Source of the DNA: Embleya sp040605455
Lineage (GTDB): Bacteria; Actinomycetota; Actinomycetes; Streptomycetales; Streptomycetaceae
NCBI RefSeq assembly: GCF_040605455.1
Contig: NZ_JBEXCV010000132.1
Coordinates: forward strand, 1-25,113
DNA length: 25,113 nt
Direction of reading: 5' to 3'
A model generated the notes under the pieces. The model had not been told where the DNA came from and made no database searches. It saw only the letters and a program-made list of their open reading frames with translations. Positions 1-7,492 of this stretch are shown piece by piece (the stretch's first letter is position 1; the number at the start of each line of letters is the position of its first letter). The translations under genes were made by a program, and so were the position numbers.

Positions 1-69
1 CCGGGCACGGCACCAGGCAGCCGCCGGCGACGTTCACCCCGTCGGGGCAGACGTCGCCGGGCACGGCAC
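1..69. repeat. 13-bp direct repeat around the hairpin
   Basis: CCGGGCACGGCAC occurs at 1-13 and again at 57-69, 56 bases apart. After each copy the sequence stays similar for about 10 more bases. The unit may continue beyond the left edge, so it could be part of a short tandem array or simply a duplicated terminator arm. Confidence 0.5.
24..60. terminator. Strong stem-loop at the window edge
   Basis: A perfect 10-bp inverted repeat (24-33 with 51-60) encloses a second 4-bp CCCC/GGGG stem (37-40 with 44-47). It lies 9 bases beyond the stop of the minus-strand gene at 69-701, so it probably terminates that gene. There is no T-run, which is common for high-GC actinomycete terminators. The far side is outside the window. 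Confidence 0.55.
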
Positions 70-701
70 TAAGTCAGCCGCTTGCTCTCGGATCGGCTTT
101 CGTCCGCGGGCGCGCGCAAGGCCGCGGCCTCGCGCTCGACATCCGTGCCGAGCCGGTCCAACTCGTCCTCGCCCAAGTGGCGTTCGCGATCCTGGACGGC
201 CCACCGCAGCGAGGCCGCGGCGTGCTCGATGCGGTCCGCGCGCTCCTTGAGGCCGGGCAATTCGCGGGCGACCCGGTCCCGATCGGGCTCGCGCTCGACC
301 AGCTTGAGGTCGGTGTCCAACGTCTTGGCGAATTCGTCCAGCCGGCGCAACAGCGCGACCGCGTCGGAGAGCTGCGCGTCCTGCGCGTAGCCCGCCTCCA
401 GCACCCGCCGGGTCTGGTCCAGCGAGCGCCGCACCGACCCACGCATACGCGCCGCCTCGGCCGCACCACCCATGAGGGTGTACGCCCGAGCCCTGGAGGT
501 GGCGTCCTCCACGAGGCCGCGGACCCGGGGAGCGTGTCGGTCGATCCGGCGGCGCACCGCTCGCCGCATCATCGTGATCAGGCCCACCACGACGCCCACG
601 AGCACGAGACACGCGAGCACACCGGCGCCCAGCACCACGCCGAAGGTCTCGGCGCCGTCGGCCAACGAGTCGGTGGTCGCGGGAACGTCGGCGAGGGCCA
701 C
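69..701 (-). CDS. Small membrane-anchored helical protein, function unknown
   Basis: A 210-residue protein starting at GTG, with an AGGAG ribosome binding site just upstream. After a short acidic/polar N-terminus there is one hydrophobic helix at about residues 20-44. A strongly basic stretch (RRAVRRR) follows, predicting an outside N-terminus and a cytoplasmic C-terminal part. The remaining ~160 residues are rich in Arg, Glu, Ala and Leu in a heptad-like pattern, consistent with long helices or a coiled coil. I recognise no catalytic motif or named family. It is transcribed in the same direction as leuS but separated from it by about 215 bases and a terminator, so it is probably its own unit. 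Third codon positions are almost all G/C, which supports real coding. Confidence 0.75.
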   Translation of the reverse strand: MALADVPATTDSLADGAETFGVVLGAGVLACLVLVGVVVGLITMMRRAVRRRIDRHAPRVRGLVEDATSRARAYTLMGGAAEAARMRGSVRRSLDQTRRVLEAGYAQDAQLSDAVALLRRLDEFAKTLDTDLKLVEREPDRDRVARELPGLKERADRIEHAAASLRWAVQDRERHLGEDELDRLGTDVEREAAALRAPADESRSESKRLT

Positions 702-870
702 GAGGCGTCTCCTGCCTGGTCGGGGCCGGAAGGTATCCCCTCACACTAACGCCGCCGGGCGGCTTCGATACGCACGCGGCGGAAAACACCGCGTTCGGGA
801 CCGATCGTCACCGACCGGAAACGGTCCGGACACGGGCCGGAAATCGCCCACCGCGCAAAGTCGGCCGCGC

Positions 871-905
871 CGGGTCGGCCGCCCGTCGAGCGAGCGGCCG
901 ACCCG
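871..905 (-). terminator. leuS terminator
   Basis: A perfect 12-bp inverted repeat (871-882 with 894-905) with an 11-base loop starts 12 bases after the leuS stop codon. It is GC-only with no T-run. Its position makes termination of leuS the obvious role. Confidence 0.7.
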
Positions 906-916
906 CGTCGACCGGC

Positions 917-3817
917 CTATGCCGGAACGATGTTCACCAGCTTCGGCGGCTTGACGATCGCCATCCGCACACCGGCCCCGTCCAGCGCGGCCAGCACCGT
1001 CGGATCGGCCAGCGCCAGCGCCTTCAGCTCGTCCTCGCCGATGCTCGGCGGCACCTCCAGGCGGGCCCGCACCTTGCCCTTGATCTGCACGACACACGTG
1101 ACCGTGTCCTCGACCAGGTAGGCCGGGTCCGCCTGCGGGAACGCCTCGTAGGTGACCGTGTCGCCGTGCCCCAGTCGGGACCACAGCTCTTCGGCCACGT
1201 GCGGCACCAGCGGCGCGACGATCAGAACCAGCTTCTCGGCGATCTCGCGCGGCACGGCCGGCAGCTTGACCAGCGCGTTGTTCAGCTCGATCGCCTTGGC
1301 GATGGCGGTGTTGAAGCGCAGCGCGTCCATGTCCCGGCGGATGCCGTCGATCGCCTTGTGGGTGGCCCGCAGCGTGGCCTCGTCGGCCGGCTCGTCGACC
1401 ACGGTCGGCGCGCCGGTCCGCTCGTCCACGATGTTGCGCCACAGCCGCTGCAGGAAGCGGTACGAGCCGATCACCGCGCGGGTGTCCCACGGCCGGGAGA
1501 TGTCCAGCGGGCCCATCGACATCTCGTACAGGCGCAGCGTGTCCGCGCCGTACTCCTCGGCCATCTGGTCGGGCGTCACCGAGTTCTTCAGCGACTTGCC
1601 CATCTTCCCGTACTCGCGGCTGACCGCCTGCTCGCCCAGGAAGAACTTCCCGTCCCGCTCCTCGACCTCGCTCGCCTCGACGTAGACACCGCGTTCGTCC
1701 TTGTACGCGAACGCCTGGATGTAGCCCTGGTTGAACAGCTTGTGGAACGGCTCGGACGAGGACACGTGGCCCAGGTCGAACAGCACCTTGTGCCAAAAGC
1801 GCGAGTACAGCAGGTGCAGGACCGCGTGCTCGACGCCGCCGACGTACAGGTCCACGCCGCCGGTGTGGCCCTCGTGCTTCGGCCCCATCCAGTACTTCTC
1901 GACCTCGGGGTCGACCAGCACCTCGGCGTTGGTCGGGTCCAGGTAGCGCAGCTCGTACCAGCACGAACCGGCCCAGTTGGGCATGGTGTTGGTCTCGCGG
2001 CGGTACTGCCGCGGCCCGTCGCCCAGGTCCAGTGTGACGTTCACCCAGTCGGCGTTGCGCGACAGCGGCGTCTCGGGCTTGGTGTCCGCGTCGTCCGGGT
2101 CGAAGGTGCGCGGGCGGTAGTCGTCGATCTCGGGCAGTTCGACCGGCAGCATCGAGTCCGGCAGCGCGTGCGCGACGCCGTCCTCGTCGAACACGATCGG
2201 GAACGGCTCGCCCCAGTAACGCTGCCGGGAGAACAGCCAGTCGCGCAGCTTGAAGTTGATCGTGCCCTCGCCGATGCCGCGTTCGGCCAACCACTCGGTG
2301 ATCGCCTTCTTGGCGTCGACCACGCCCAGGCCGTCCAGCGCGATGCCCTCGCCGGAGCTGTTCACCAGCTTCGCGTCGTAGGACACGAACGCGTCGGCCC
2401 AGTCGGTGGTGTCGCCGATCGAGCGGTCGTCGGTGGGCTGGACCACGCAGCGGATCGGCAGTTCGAAGGCGCGCGCGAACTCGAAGTCGCGGTGGTCGTG
2501 TGCGGGCACCGCCATGATCGCGCCGGTGCCGTAGCCCATCAGCACGTAGTCGGCGATGAAGACCGGCACCCGCTCGCCGTCGACCGGGTTGGTCGCGTAG
2601 GCGCCGGTGAAGACGCCGGTCTTGTCCTTGCCCTCGCTCTGCCGCTCGACGTCGCTCTTGGAACCGGCGAATCGGCGGTAGGCCGCAACCGCCTCGGCCG
2701 GCGTGGCCGCGCCGCCCGTCCACACCGCGGGGATGCCCTCGGGCCAGGCGTCCCCGACGATGGCGTCGACCAGTTCGTGCTCGGGCGCCAGCACCATGTA
2801 GGTGGCGCCGAACAGCGTGTCGGGCCGGGTCGTGAACACCTCGATCGGGGCGGCGTCGGTGGCGAAGGAGACCTTCGCGCCCTCGGATCGGCCGATCCAG
2901 TTGCGCTGCATGATCTTGATCGGCTCGGGCCAGTCCAGCTTGTCCAGGTCGCCCAGCAGGCGGTCGGAGTACGCGGTGATCCGCATCATCCACTGCCGCA
3001 GGTTGGCCTTGAATACGGGGAAGTTGCCGCGCTCGCTGCGGCCGTCGGCGGTGACCTCCTCGTTGGCCAGCACGGTGCCCAGGCCCGGCGCCCAGTTGAC
3101 CGGAGCCTGCGATACGTACGCCAGGCGGTACTCGTCCAACACGGCCGAGCGCTCGGTGCCGGCCAGGTCGGCCCACGCGCGCCCGTCCGGGGTGGCCCGT
3201 TCGCCCTTCTCGAACTGCTCGACCAGTTCGGTGATCGGGCGTGCGCGACCGACGCCGCCGTCCGCGCCGGGCGCCTCGGGGTCGTACCAGGAGTTGAAGA
3301 TCTGCAGGAAGATCCACTGCGTCCAGCGGTAGTACGCCGGGTCGGTGGTGGCCACCGACCGGCGCTGGTCGTGGCCCAGGCCCAGCCGGCGCAGCTGGCG
3401 GCGCATGTTGGCGATGTTCGCCTCGGTGGTCACCCGCGGGTGCGTGCCGGTCTGGACCGCGTACTGCTCGGCGGGCAGGCCGAACGCGTCGTAGCCCAGG
3501 GTGTGCAGCACGTTGTGGCCGGTCATGCGCTTGAACCGGGCGTATACGTCGGTCGCGATGAAGCCCAGCGGGTGTCCGACATGCAGGCCCACACCCGAGG
3601 GGTACGGGAACATGTCCATCACCATCATCTTGGGCCGCCCGGCGACCTTCTCCGGCTCGGCCAGCGGACCGGCCGGGTTCGCCGCCTCGAACGTACCGTC
3701 GGCCTCCCAGCGGTCCTGCCACCGCGCCTCGATGTCGCCGGCCAGGACGGCGTTGTAGCGGTAGGGCTCGGTCGGGGCGTCGGTGTTGCCGGCAGGACCC
3801 TGCGTCATCTCGGTCAT
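917..3817 (-). CDS. leuS: Leucyl-tRNA synthetase
   Basis: Class I aminoacyl-tRNA synthetase that charges tRNA-Leu with leucine in the cytoplasm, 966 residues, normal for actinobacterial LeuRS. The HIGH signature appears as HVGH at residues 79-82, inside the typical bacterial context MDMFPYPSG...HVGHPLG. The KMSKS signature appears as KMGKS at 738-742. Between them lies the CP1 editing domain with the conserved TTRPDTLFGATY threonine-rich segment, which removes mischarged amino acids. I chose the ATG at 3817, just after GAGGA. A TTG at 3826 and an ATG at 3808 are in frame and possible; the spacing does not settle it. The 5' leader carries a leucine leader peptide and terminator, described separately. 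Confidence 0.97.
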   Translation of the reverse strand: MTEMTQGPAGNTDAPTEPYRYNAVLAGDIEARWQDRWEADGTFEAANPAGPLAEPEKVAGRPKMMVMDMFPYPSGVGLHVGHPLGFIATDVYARFKRMTGHNVLHTLGYDAFGLPAEQYAVQTGTHPRVTTEANIANMRRQLRRLGLGHDQRRSVATTDPAYYRWTQWIFLQIFNSWYDPEAPGADGGVGRARPITELVEQFEKGERATPDGRAWADLAGTERSAVLDEYRLAYVSQAPVNWAPGLGTVLANEEVTADGRSERGNFPVFKANLRQWMMRITAYSDRLLGDLDKLDWPEPIKIMQRNWIGRSEGAKVSFATDAAPIEVFTTRPDTLFGATYMVLAPEHELVDAIVGDAWPEGIPAVWTGGAATPAEAVAAYRRFAGSKSDVERQSEGKDKTGVFTGAYATNPVDGERVPVFIADYVLMGYGTGAIMAVPAHDHRDFEFARAFELPIRCVVQPTDDRSIGDTTDWADAFVSYDAKLVNSSGEGIALDGLGVVDAKKAITEWLAERGIGEGTINFKLRDWLFSRQRYWGEPFPIVFDEDGVAHALPDSMLPVELPEIDDYRPRTFDPDDADTKPETPLSRNADWVNVTLDLGDGPRQYRRETNTMPNWAGSCWYELRYLDPTNAEVLVDPEVEKYWMGPKHEGHTGGVDLYVGGVEHAVLHLLYSRFWHKVLFDLGHVSSSEPFHKLFNQGYIQAFAYKDERGVYVEASEVEERDGKFFLGEQAVSREYGKMGKSLKNSVTPDQMAEEYGADTLRLYEMSMGPLDISRPWDTRAVIGSYRFLQRLWRNIVDERTGAPTVVDEPADEATLRATHKAIDGIRRDMDALRFNTAIAKAIELNNALVKLPAVPREIAEKLVLIVAPLVPHVAEELWSRLGHGDTVTYEAFPQADPAYLVEDTVTCVVQIKGKVRARLEVPPSIGEDELKALALADPTVLAALDGAGVRMAIVKPPKLVNIVPA

Positions 3818-3840
3818 CGTCCTCAACCATCGGGGTGTGG

Positions 3841-3898
3841 GCAGCCTTCGGCTGCTTCCGGTTTCGTCGCTTGCGCGAAGCGACCGTTTCTGGAAACG
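3841..3898 (-). promoter_or_regulatory. Three hairpins in the leuS 5' leader
   Basis: Between the attenuator terminator and the leuS start the transcript can form three short perfect hairpins: stems 3885-3890/3893-3898 (6 bp), 3866-3872/3878-3884 (7 bp) and 3841-3846/3850-3855 (6 bp). They may shape leader folding or ribosome access. No known riboswitch consensus is recognised. Confidence 0.45.
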
Positions 3899-3924
3899 AA
3901 AAGACCCCTCGCTCAGGAGGGGTC
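3899..3924 (-). terminator. Intrinsic terminator in the leuS leader (attenuator)
   Basis: On the minus strand an 8-bp stem GACCCCTC/GAGGGGTC (3917-3924 with 3903-3910) with a 6-base loop is followed directly by TTTTCGTTT. This is one of the few hairpins in the window with a real U-tract, and it lies about 80 bases before the leuS start rather than behind a gene. With the leucine leader peptide upstream it forms the layout of a classical amino-acid attenuator. The downstream gene fits: it uses leucine. Confidence 0.75.
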
Positions 3925-3936
3925 GCCGCGCCGAGT

Positions 3937-3960
3937 CGGGTGGGAGCGGTCCTCCACCCG
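3937..3960 (-). promoter_or_regulatory. Leader hairpin between leader peptide and terminator
   Basis: A 7-bp stem CGGGTGG/CCACCCG (3937-3943 with 3954-3960) begins a few bases after the leader-peptide stop codon. This is where the first (pause) hairpin of an attenuator is expected. Its GGAGG could alternatively pair with CCTCC at the 5' side of the terminator stem, but that is only 5 bp, so the antiterminator is not firmly identified. Confidence 0.4.
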
Positions 3961-3966
3961 GACTGC

Positions 3967-4002
3967 TCAGCGCGGCCCGGTAAGCAGCAGTACGGCACGC
4001 AT
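3967..4002 (-). CDS. Putative leucine leader peptide upstream of leuS
   Basis: A 12-codon reading frame encodes MRAVLLLTGPR and stops at TGA. It has three consecutive leucine codons (CTG CTG CTT); CTT is rare in such GC-rich genomes, and GTA before them is also rare. It ends about 43 bases before the terminator stem. Slow translation at the Leu codons when charged tRNA-Leu is scarce would be expected to favour transcription into leuS. GAGG lies only 2 bases before the ATG. A TAACCT hexamer (4009-4014) ends 6 bases before the ATG, so a leaderless start at the transcription start is plausible. Leader-peptide attenuation is established for amino-acid genes in actinobacteria; this case is inferred from layout only. 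Confidence 0.65.
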   Translation of the reverse strand: MRAVLLLTGPR

Positions 4003-4008
4003 GGCCTC

Positions 4009-4014
4009 AGGTTA
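4009..4014 (-). promoter_or_regulatory. Candidate -10 box of the leuS leader
   Basis: TAACCT fits the loose actinobacterial TANNNT -10 pattern and would place the transcription start at the A of the leader-peptide ATG. No good -35 hexamer is seen at 16-18 bases, so this is tentative. Read-through from the YhhN-family gene, whose stop is 58 bases upstream, is the alternative. Confidence 0.3.
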
Positions 4015-4059
4015 CCGCAGGACGGTCGCGTTCCGGGGGCAGCACCCGGGCCGCGACGG

Positions 4060-4746
4060 TCACAGTCCCGGGGCGGGCCCGGTGGACAGCGACAACACCA
4101 GCAGGATCTGTGCGAGGTGGTAGGCGATCACGATCAGCACCGGCGCATACGGCGTCGGGGCGCGGAACCGGTTCCAGCCGACCAGGGTGTCGGAAACATA
4201 GAACAGGAACGCGCCGGCCACCGCGCTCGGTCGACCGGTGGCCGCCGCCGCGACCACCATCAGCGAGACCACGCCGACGTAGAGCAGCACCATGCCGATG
4301 TAGGTCGGCGCGCTCTCGCGCGCGCCGGTGACCAGGCGCACCGCGTAGGAGCCCGCCGCGAACAGCACGACCACGATGCCGGCGGCGGCCCACAACCAGG
4401 ACCACCCCATGCGTTGGAAGCCCGCGACGTAGCCGACGTGGGCGAGCAGCGAGGCCGCGACCGCGCCGGCGAACCAGCGCGGGGCGAGCACGTCGCGCAG
4501 CAGCGACAGCGCGAGCGCGACGCTGAACAGCGCGCGCAGTGCCCCGTCGATGTCGTCGAACGACCAGACGACGACCACAAGGGCACAGATCACCGCGGGT
4601 TTCAGGAGCCGATCGAGCGGGAGGCGTTCCCGGGCGACGGCCACCCAGTCGGCGACCGCGAGCAGGCTCGCGAGCACCAGCACGAGTACTGCGGTGAGGG
4701 TCACGTCCGGCGACACTACTGGCCGGAAACCGGACCATTCGCCCAC
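4060..4746 (-). CDS. YhhN/TMEM86-family membrane protein (lysoplasmalogenase-like)
   Basis: A 228-residue, almost entirely hydrophobic protein with about eight predicted membrane helices, the normal size and shape of the YhhN family. Conserved features visible are the LKP segment near residue 50, the LFS...LLRD block with the following LAHVGY, and the C-terminal GAFLFYVSDTLVGWNRF...AYHLAQ block. Animal TMEM86 members hydrolyse the vinyl-ether bond of lysoplasmalogens; bacterial members mostly lack a tested function. The usual GD of the second block is RD here. The GTG start is the first in frame; no clear ribosome binding site precedes it, so a start at the GTG about 11 codons later is possible. 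It precedes leuS on the same strand but has no obvious functional link. Confidence 0.8.
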   Translation of the reverse strand: MGEWSGFRPVVSPDVTLTAVLVLVLASLLAVADWVAVARERLPLDRLLKPAVICALVVVVWSFDDIDGALRALFSVALALSLLRDVLAPRWFAGAVAASLLAHVGYVAGFQRMGWSWLWAAAGIVVVLFAAGSYAVRLVTGARESAPTYIGMVLLYVGVVSLMVVAAAATGRPSAVAGAFLFYVSDTLVGWNRFRAPTPYAPVLIVIAYHLAQILLVLSLSTGPAPGL

Positions 4747-5084
4747 TCGTTCGACCCGTCACGCAACCGTGACGGGAAAGACCTCAATCGTGATCACCCG
4801 GAGCCGTCGGAACCGGTCCGCGGCCGCTCACGAGCCCGGGCCGGCGACCGCCCGCCGCGCCCGAATCCGGCCGACCGGGACTCACGACGGTCGGCCGCTC
4901 GGCCCTGACACGCGCTGTAGACGCTGTGGTTGCCGCAGGTGCGCACCGCCTCGTCGGAGCAAAACGCGATCGAACCGGAGCCGACCACGGGAACTTGCGT
5001 GGCCACGGCGATCGAGCGGGTGCGGCTCGACCACCTGGTGCCTGTCGCGATCGACATCGATCCGGCCTCGTTGCTGCGTCGAGG
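4747..5084. other. Region between YhhN-family gene and WYL regulator
   Basis: A 338-base stretch with no recognised gene. It contains one weakly supported minus-strand frame (4794-5057, listed separately) and no clear terminator or promoter. The plus-strand frames here have no ribosome binding site and look like shadows. Confidence 0.5.
4794..5057 (-). CDS. Possible small protein, unknown
   Basis: An 87-residue frame starts at ATG with GAGG 8 bases upstream, 27 bases after the stop of the WYL regulator and on the same strand. By my reading about 85% of its third positions are G/C, which fits coding but also fits chance in such DNA. The first ~55 residues look protein-like and contain three Cys in the segment FCSDEAVRTCGNHSVYSAC. 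The last 30 residues are Arg/Gly/Ser low complexity. No family is recognised. It may be a real small gene, a decayed one, or a chance frame. Confidence 0.3.
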   Translation of the reverse strand: MSIATGTRWSSRTRSIAVATQVPVVGSGSIAFCSDEAVRTCGNHSVYSACQGRAADRRESRSAGFGRGGRSPARARERPRTGSDGSG

Positions 5085-6062
5085 TCAGGGACTCTGCGGA
5101 TCCGAAGGTGTCGAGCGGGTGTAACGGGTGGCCAATGTACGTAGGTGGGCCACCAGTTCCGGGGGTTCGGTGACGTCGAAGTCGTGGCCGAGCATGCCCA
5201 GGTGCACGGCCATGGTGTCGAGGGAGTCGGCGCCGGTGTCCAGCACGCAGGTGTCGGCGTCGATCGGCTCGACCGTTCCCACGGCCGGGTTGATCCGGTC
5301 CAGGACCTCGGCGGCGGGCGCGTGTACGAGGACCCGGGCGCGGTGTCGCCAGGCTGCCGCGGAGACCTTGCCGGCCACGTAGGTCGCCGCGTTGCCGCCC
5401 GGGTCCTCGCGCGGCGCGAACCGGGGGCCGGTCGGGGTGCGCGGGGTGATCCGGTCGACCCGGAAGGTGCGCCAGTCGTCGCGGTCCACGTCCCACGCGA
5501 CCAGATACCAGCGGCGGCCCCAGTTGACCACGCGCTGCGGCTCGACGGTGCGCCCTGTGGTCGCGCCGGCGTGGTCGAGGTAGTCCAGCCGCAGCCGCTC
5601 GCGGTCCCGGCAGGCCGCAACCAGGACGGTGAGCACGTCGGTGTCCACCTTCGCGCTCGGCCCGTCCGCGGGCACCGGCACCGCGTACCGCTGCAATGTG
5701 CGCACCCGTCGGCGCAGCCGCGCCGGGAGCACCTGTTCCAGCTTGGCCAGTGCCTGTATCGAGGTCTCCTCCATGCCCGCCATCGCGCTTCGAGCAACCG
5801 TGTTCAGGCCGATGGTGACCGCGACCGCCTCGTCGTCGGTCAGCAGCAGCGGCGGCATCGCGGCGCCGGCGGCCAGCCGATAGCCGCCGGTGGACCCGCG
5901 GCTGGCATCGACCGGATAGCCCAGTTCGCGCAGCCGCTCGACGTCCTTGCGGATCGTGCGACCGGTCACGCCCAGGCGGTCCGCGAGTTCCGAGCCGGGC
6001 CACTCCCGCGGTGTCTGGAGCAGGGACAACAAGCGCAACAAGCGCGCGGAGGTTTCCAACAT
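5085..6062 (-). CDS. YafY-type transcriptional regulator with HTH and WYL domains
   Basis: A 325-residue DNA-binding regulator. Residues ~8-50 form a winged helix-turn-helix of the HTH_11 type (LADRLGVTGRTIRKDVERL). Residues ~140-205 are a WYL ligand-sensing domain in which the name motif is seen as W185-Y186-L187 within RRWYLVAWD, and a C-terminal WYL-associated segment follows. WYL domains usually sense small or nucleic-acid ligands. I chose the ATG at 6062, which has AGG 8 bases upstream; a TTG at 6083 would add seven residues. The gene is divergent from the epoxide-hydrolase-like gene with only 62 bases between the starts. It therefore probably controls that gene and itself through the repeats in the gap. 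Its ligand is unknown. Confidence 0.9.
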   Translation of the reverse strand: MLETSARLLRLLSLLQTPREWPGSELADRLGVTGRTIRKDVERLRELGYPVDASRGSTGGYRLAAGAAMPPLLLTDDEAVAVTIGLNTVARSAMAGMEETSIQALAKLEQVLPARLRRRVRTLQRYAVPVPADGPSAKVDTDVLTVLVAACRDRERLRLDYLDHAGATTGRTVEPQRVVNWGRRWYLVAWDVDRDDWRTFRVDRITPRTPTGPRFAPREDPGGNAATYVAGKVSAAAWRHRARVLVHAPAAEVLDRINPAVGTVEPIDADTCVLDTGADSLDTMAVHLGMLGHDFDVTEPPELVAHLRTLATRYTRSTPSDPQSP

Positions 6063-6081
6063 TTGCTCAGCCTGACGCTTC

Positions 6082-6117
6082 AATGGGAACGTAGTGTTCC
6101 TAATGGGATTCTAGTCT
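6082..6117. promoter_or_regulatory. Divergent promoter/operator between WYL regulator and epoxide-hydrolase-like gene
   Basis: GGAAC-N5-GTTCC forms an inverted repeat at 6086-6100. AATGGGA is repeated directly at 6082-6088 and 6102-6108, 20 bases apart (about two helical turns). On the minus strand TAGAAT (6108-6113, one mismatch to TATAAT) is a plausible -10 for the regulator. On the plus strand TAGTCT (6112-6117) lies 7 bases before the ATG at 6125, suggesting a leaderless mRNA, as no ribosome binding site is visible. The -35 elements are not clear. Confidence 0.45.
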
Positions 6118-6124
6118 TCTTCTC

Positions 6125-7279
6125 ATGGAGAACAGCAGCAACACCGCAACCGCCACCGCGATCCGCCCCTTCCGGATCGAGATTCCGCAGGCCGATCTCG
6201 ACGACCTGCGCGACCGCCTGGCCCGCACCCGCTGGGCCGCGGACGTCCCGGGCGTGGCCGGCTGGACGCGCGGGGTGCCGGCGGACTACCTGCGGGGCCT
6301 GGCCGACTACTGGGCGAACGGCTTCGACTGGCGCACGGCGGAGGCTCGGCTGAACGAATTCCCGCAGTTCGTCACCGAGGTCGACGGCCAGGACATCCAC
6401 TTCGCGCACGTGCGCTCGGCCCGGGCCGACGCCACCGCGCTGTTGTTGATCCACGACTGGCCCGGCTCGTTCGTGCAGTTCGTCGACGTGATCGAGCCGC
6501 TGTCGCGCGACTTCCACATCGTGGTCACCGACACTCCGGGGGTCGGCTTCTCCGGCCCGCTGTCCGGCCCCGGATGGACCACCGGTCGGATCGCGGGTGC
6601 GTTCACCGAGCTGATGGCGCGCCTGGGCTACGCACGTTACGGCGTGCAGGGCAACGGCGGCGGTGCGTGGATCGCGGGGGAGATGGGTCGCATCGCGCCG
6701 GAGAACGTCATCGGGATCCACGTCAACGGCCTGGTCACCTTCCCGTCCGAAGACCCGGCCGACTTCGCCGGGTTGACCGAGAGCGAGCAGTCCAGGCTGG
6801 CCCGGCTCCAGGAGTTCCGGGACGACAAGATGGGCTTCAACGCGATCCAGTCGACCCGGCCGCAGACGCTCGCCTACGGGCTGCACGACTCCCCGGTGGG
6901 CCAGCTCGCGTGGATCGTGGAGAAGTTCAAGGAGTGGACGGACACCGCGAGCGAGTTGCCCGAGGACGCGGTGGATCGGGACACCCTGCTCACCGACATC
7001 AGCCTGTACTGGTTCACCGGCACGGCCGGTTCCTCGGCCAACCTCTACTACGAGATGGCGCACGACAAGGGCGCGTGGGCGCCCAGGGAGCGCGGCACGG
7101 TGCCGACGGCGGTGGCCGTCGCGCTCCCGCAGGACGTGGCGATCCGGCGATTCGCCGAACGCGACCACAACGTGGTGCGCTGGACCGAGTTCGAGCGCGG
7201 CGGCAACTTCCTGTCGCTGGAGCAGCCGGAACTGCTGATCGGCGACGTCCGGGAGTTCTTCGCGGGTCTGGACCGGTAA
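6125..7279 (+). CDS. Epoxide-hydrolase-family alpha/beta hydrolase, apparently without catalytic Asp and His
   Basis: A 384-residue protein of the microsomal-type epoxide hydrolase family: an N-terminal EHN domain (residues ~13-120, with IPQADLDDLRDRLARTRW) and an alpha/beta hydrolase fold. Family landmarks are clear: HDWPGS at 110-115 (usually HGWPGS), DSPVGQLAWIVEKF, and SLYWFTGTAGSSANLYYE with the region of the lid tyrosines. The nucleophile elbow, normally QGGDWG, reads Q175-G-N-G-G-G, so the Asp position is Gly178. The C-terminal catalytic His of the usual GHF...LE motif is Asn361 (RGGNFLSLE). Activity as a normal epoxide hydrolase is therefore doubtful; another chemistry or a binding role is possible. 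No ribosome binding site precedes the ATG, consistent with leaderless expression. Divergent from and likely controlled by the WYL regulator. Confidence 0.88.
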   Translation: MENSSNTATATAIRPFRIEIPQADLDDLRDRLARTRWAADVPGVAGWTRGVPADYLRGLADYWANGFDWRTAEARLNEFPQFVTEVDGQDIHFAHVRSARADATALLLIHDWPGSFVQFVDVIEPLSRDFHIVVTDTPGVGFSGPLSGPGWTTGRIAGAFTELMARLGYARYGVQGNGGGAWIAGEMGRIAPENVIGIHVNGLVTFPSEDPADFAGLTESEQSRLARLQEFRDDKMGFNAIQSTRPQTLAYGLHDSPVGQLAWIVEKFKEWTDTASELPEDAVDRDTLLTDISLYWFTGTAGSSANLYYEMAHDKGAWAPRERGTVPTAVAVALPQDVAIRRFAERDHNVVRWTEFERGGNFLSLEQPELLIGDVREFFAGLDR

Positions 7280-7367
7280 CGCGGGTAGCGCCGACCGGTC
7301 CCCCGGAGGCCGACCGGGCCGCCGAGGACAATCGGGTGGCCGCAGGCACCGGGCGGCCCGAAACGAG

Positions 7368-7399
7368 CGAAGGCCGCTTCCGGATGGAAGCGGCCTTCG
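7368..7399 (-). terminator. Terminator of the first tRNA-Ala
   Basis: A perfect 14-bp inverted repeat (7368-7381 with 7386-7399) with a 4-base loop lies about 10 bases beyond the tRNA 3' end on the minus strand. The downstream sequence has only a short T-run (CTCGTTTCG). It may also stop the convergent epoxide-hydrolase-like transcript. Confidence 0.75.
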
Positions 7400-7408
7400 G
7401 GATTGCGG

Positions 7409-7481
<73 letters not shown>

Positions 7482-7492
7482 GCGTGAATACG

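Noticed and set aside
3841..4002. T-box riboswitch upstream of leuS
   Set aside because: No T-box consensus sequence or specifier loop is seen; the leader-peptide layout explains the terminator better.
1166..4123. A 985-codon open frame on the plus strand opposite leuS, and a 1085-codon minus frame at 741-3998
   Set aside because: Both are out-of-frame shadows of leuS caused by the GC-rich codons; their translations are Arg/Gly/Ala-rich with no motifs.
4926..5144. Plus-strand 72-codon frame near the WYL gene
   Set aside because: No ribosome binding site, overlaps the WYL stop region, Arg/Gly-rich translation.
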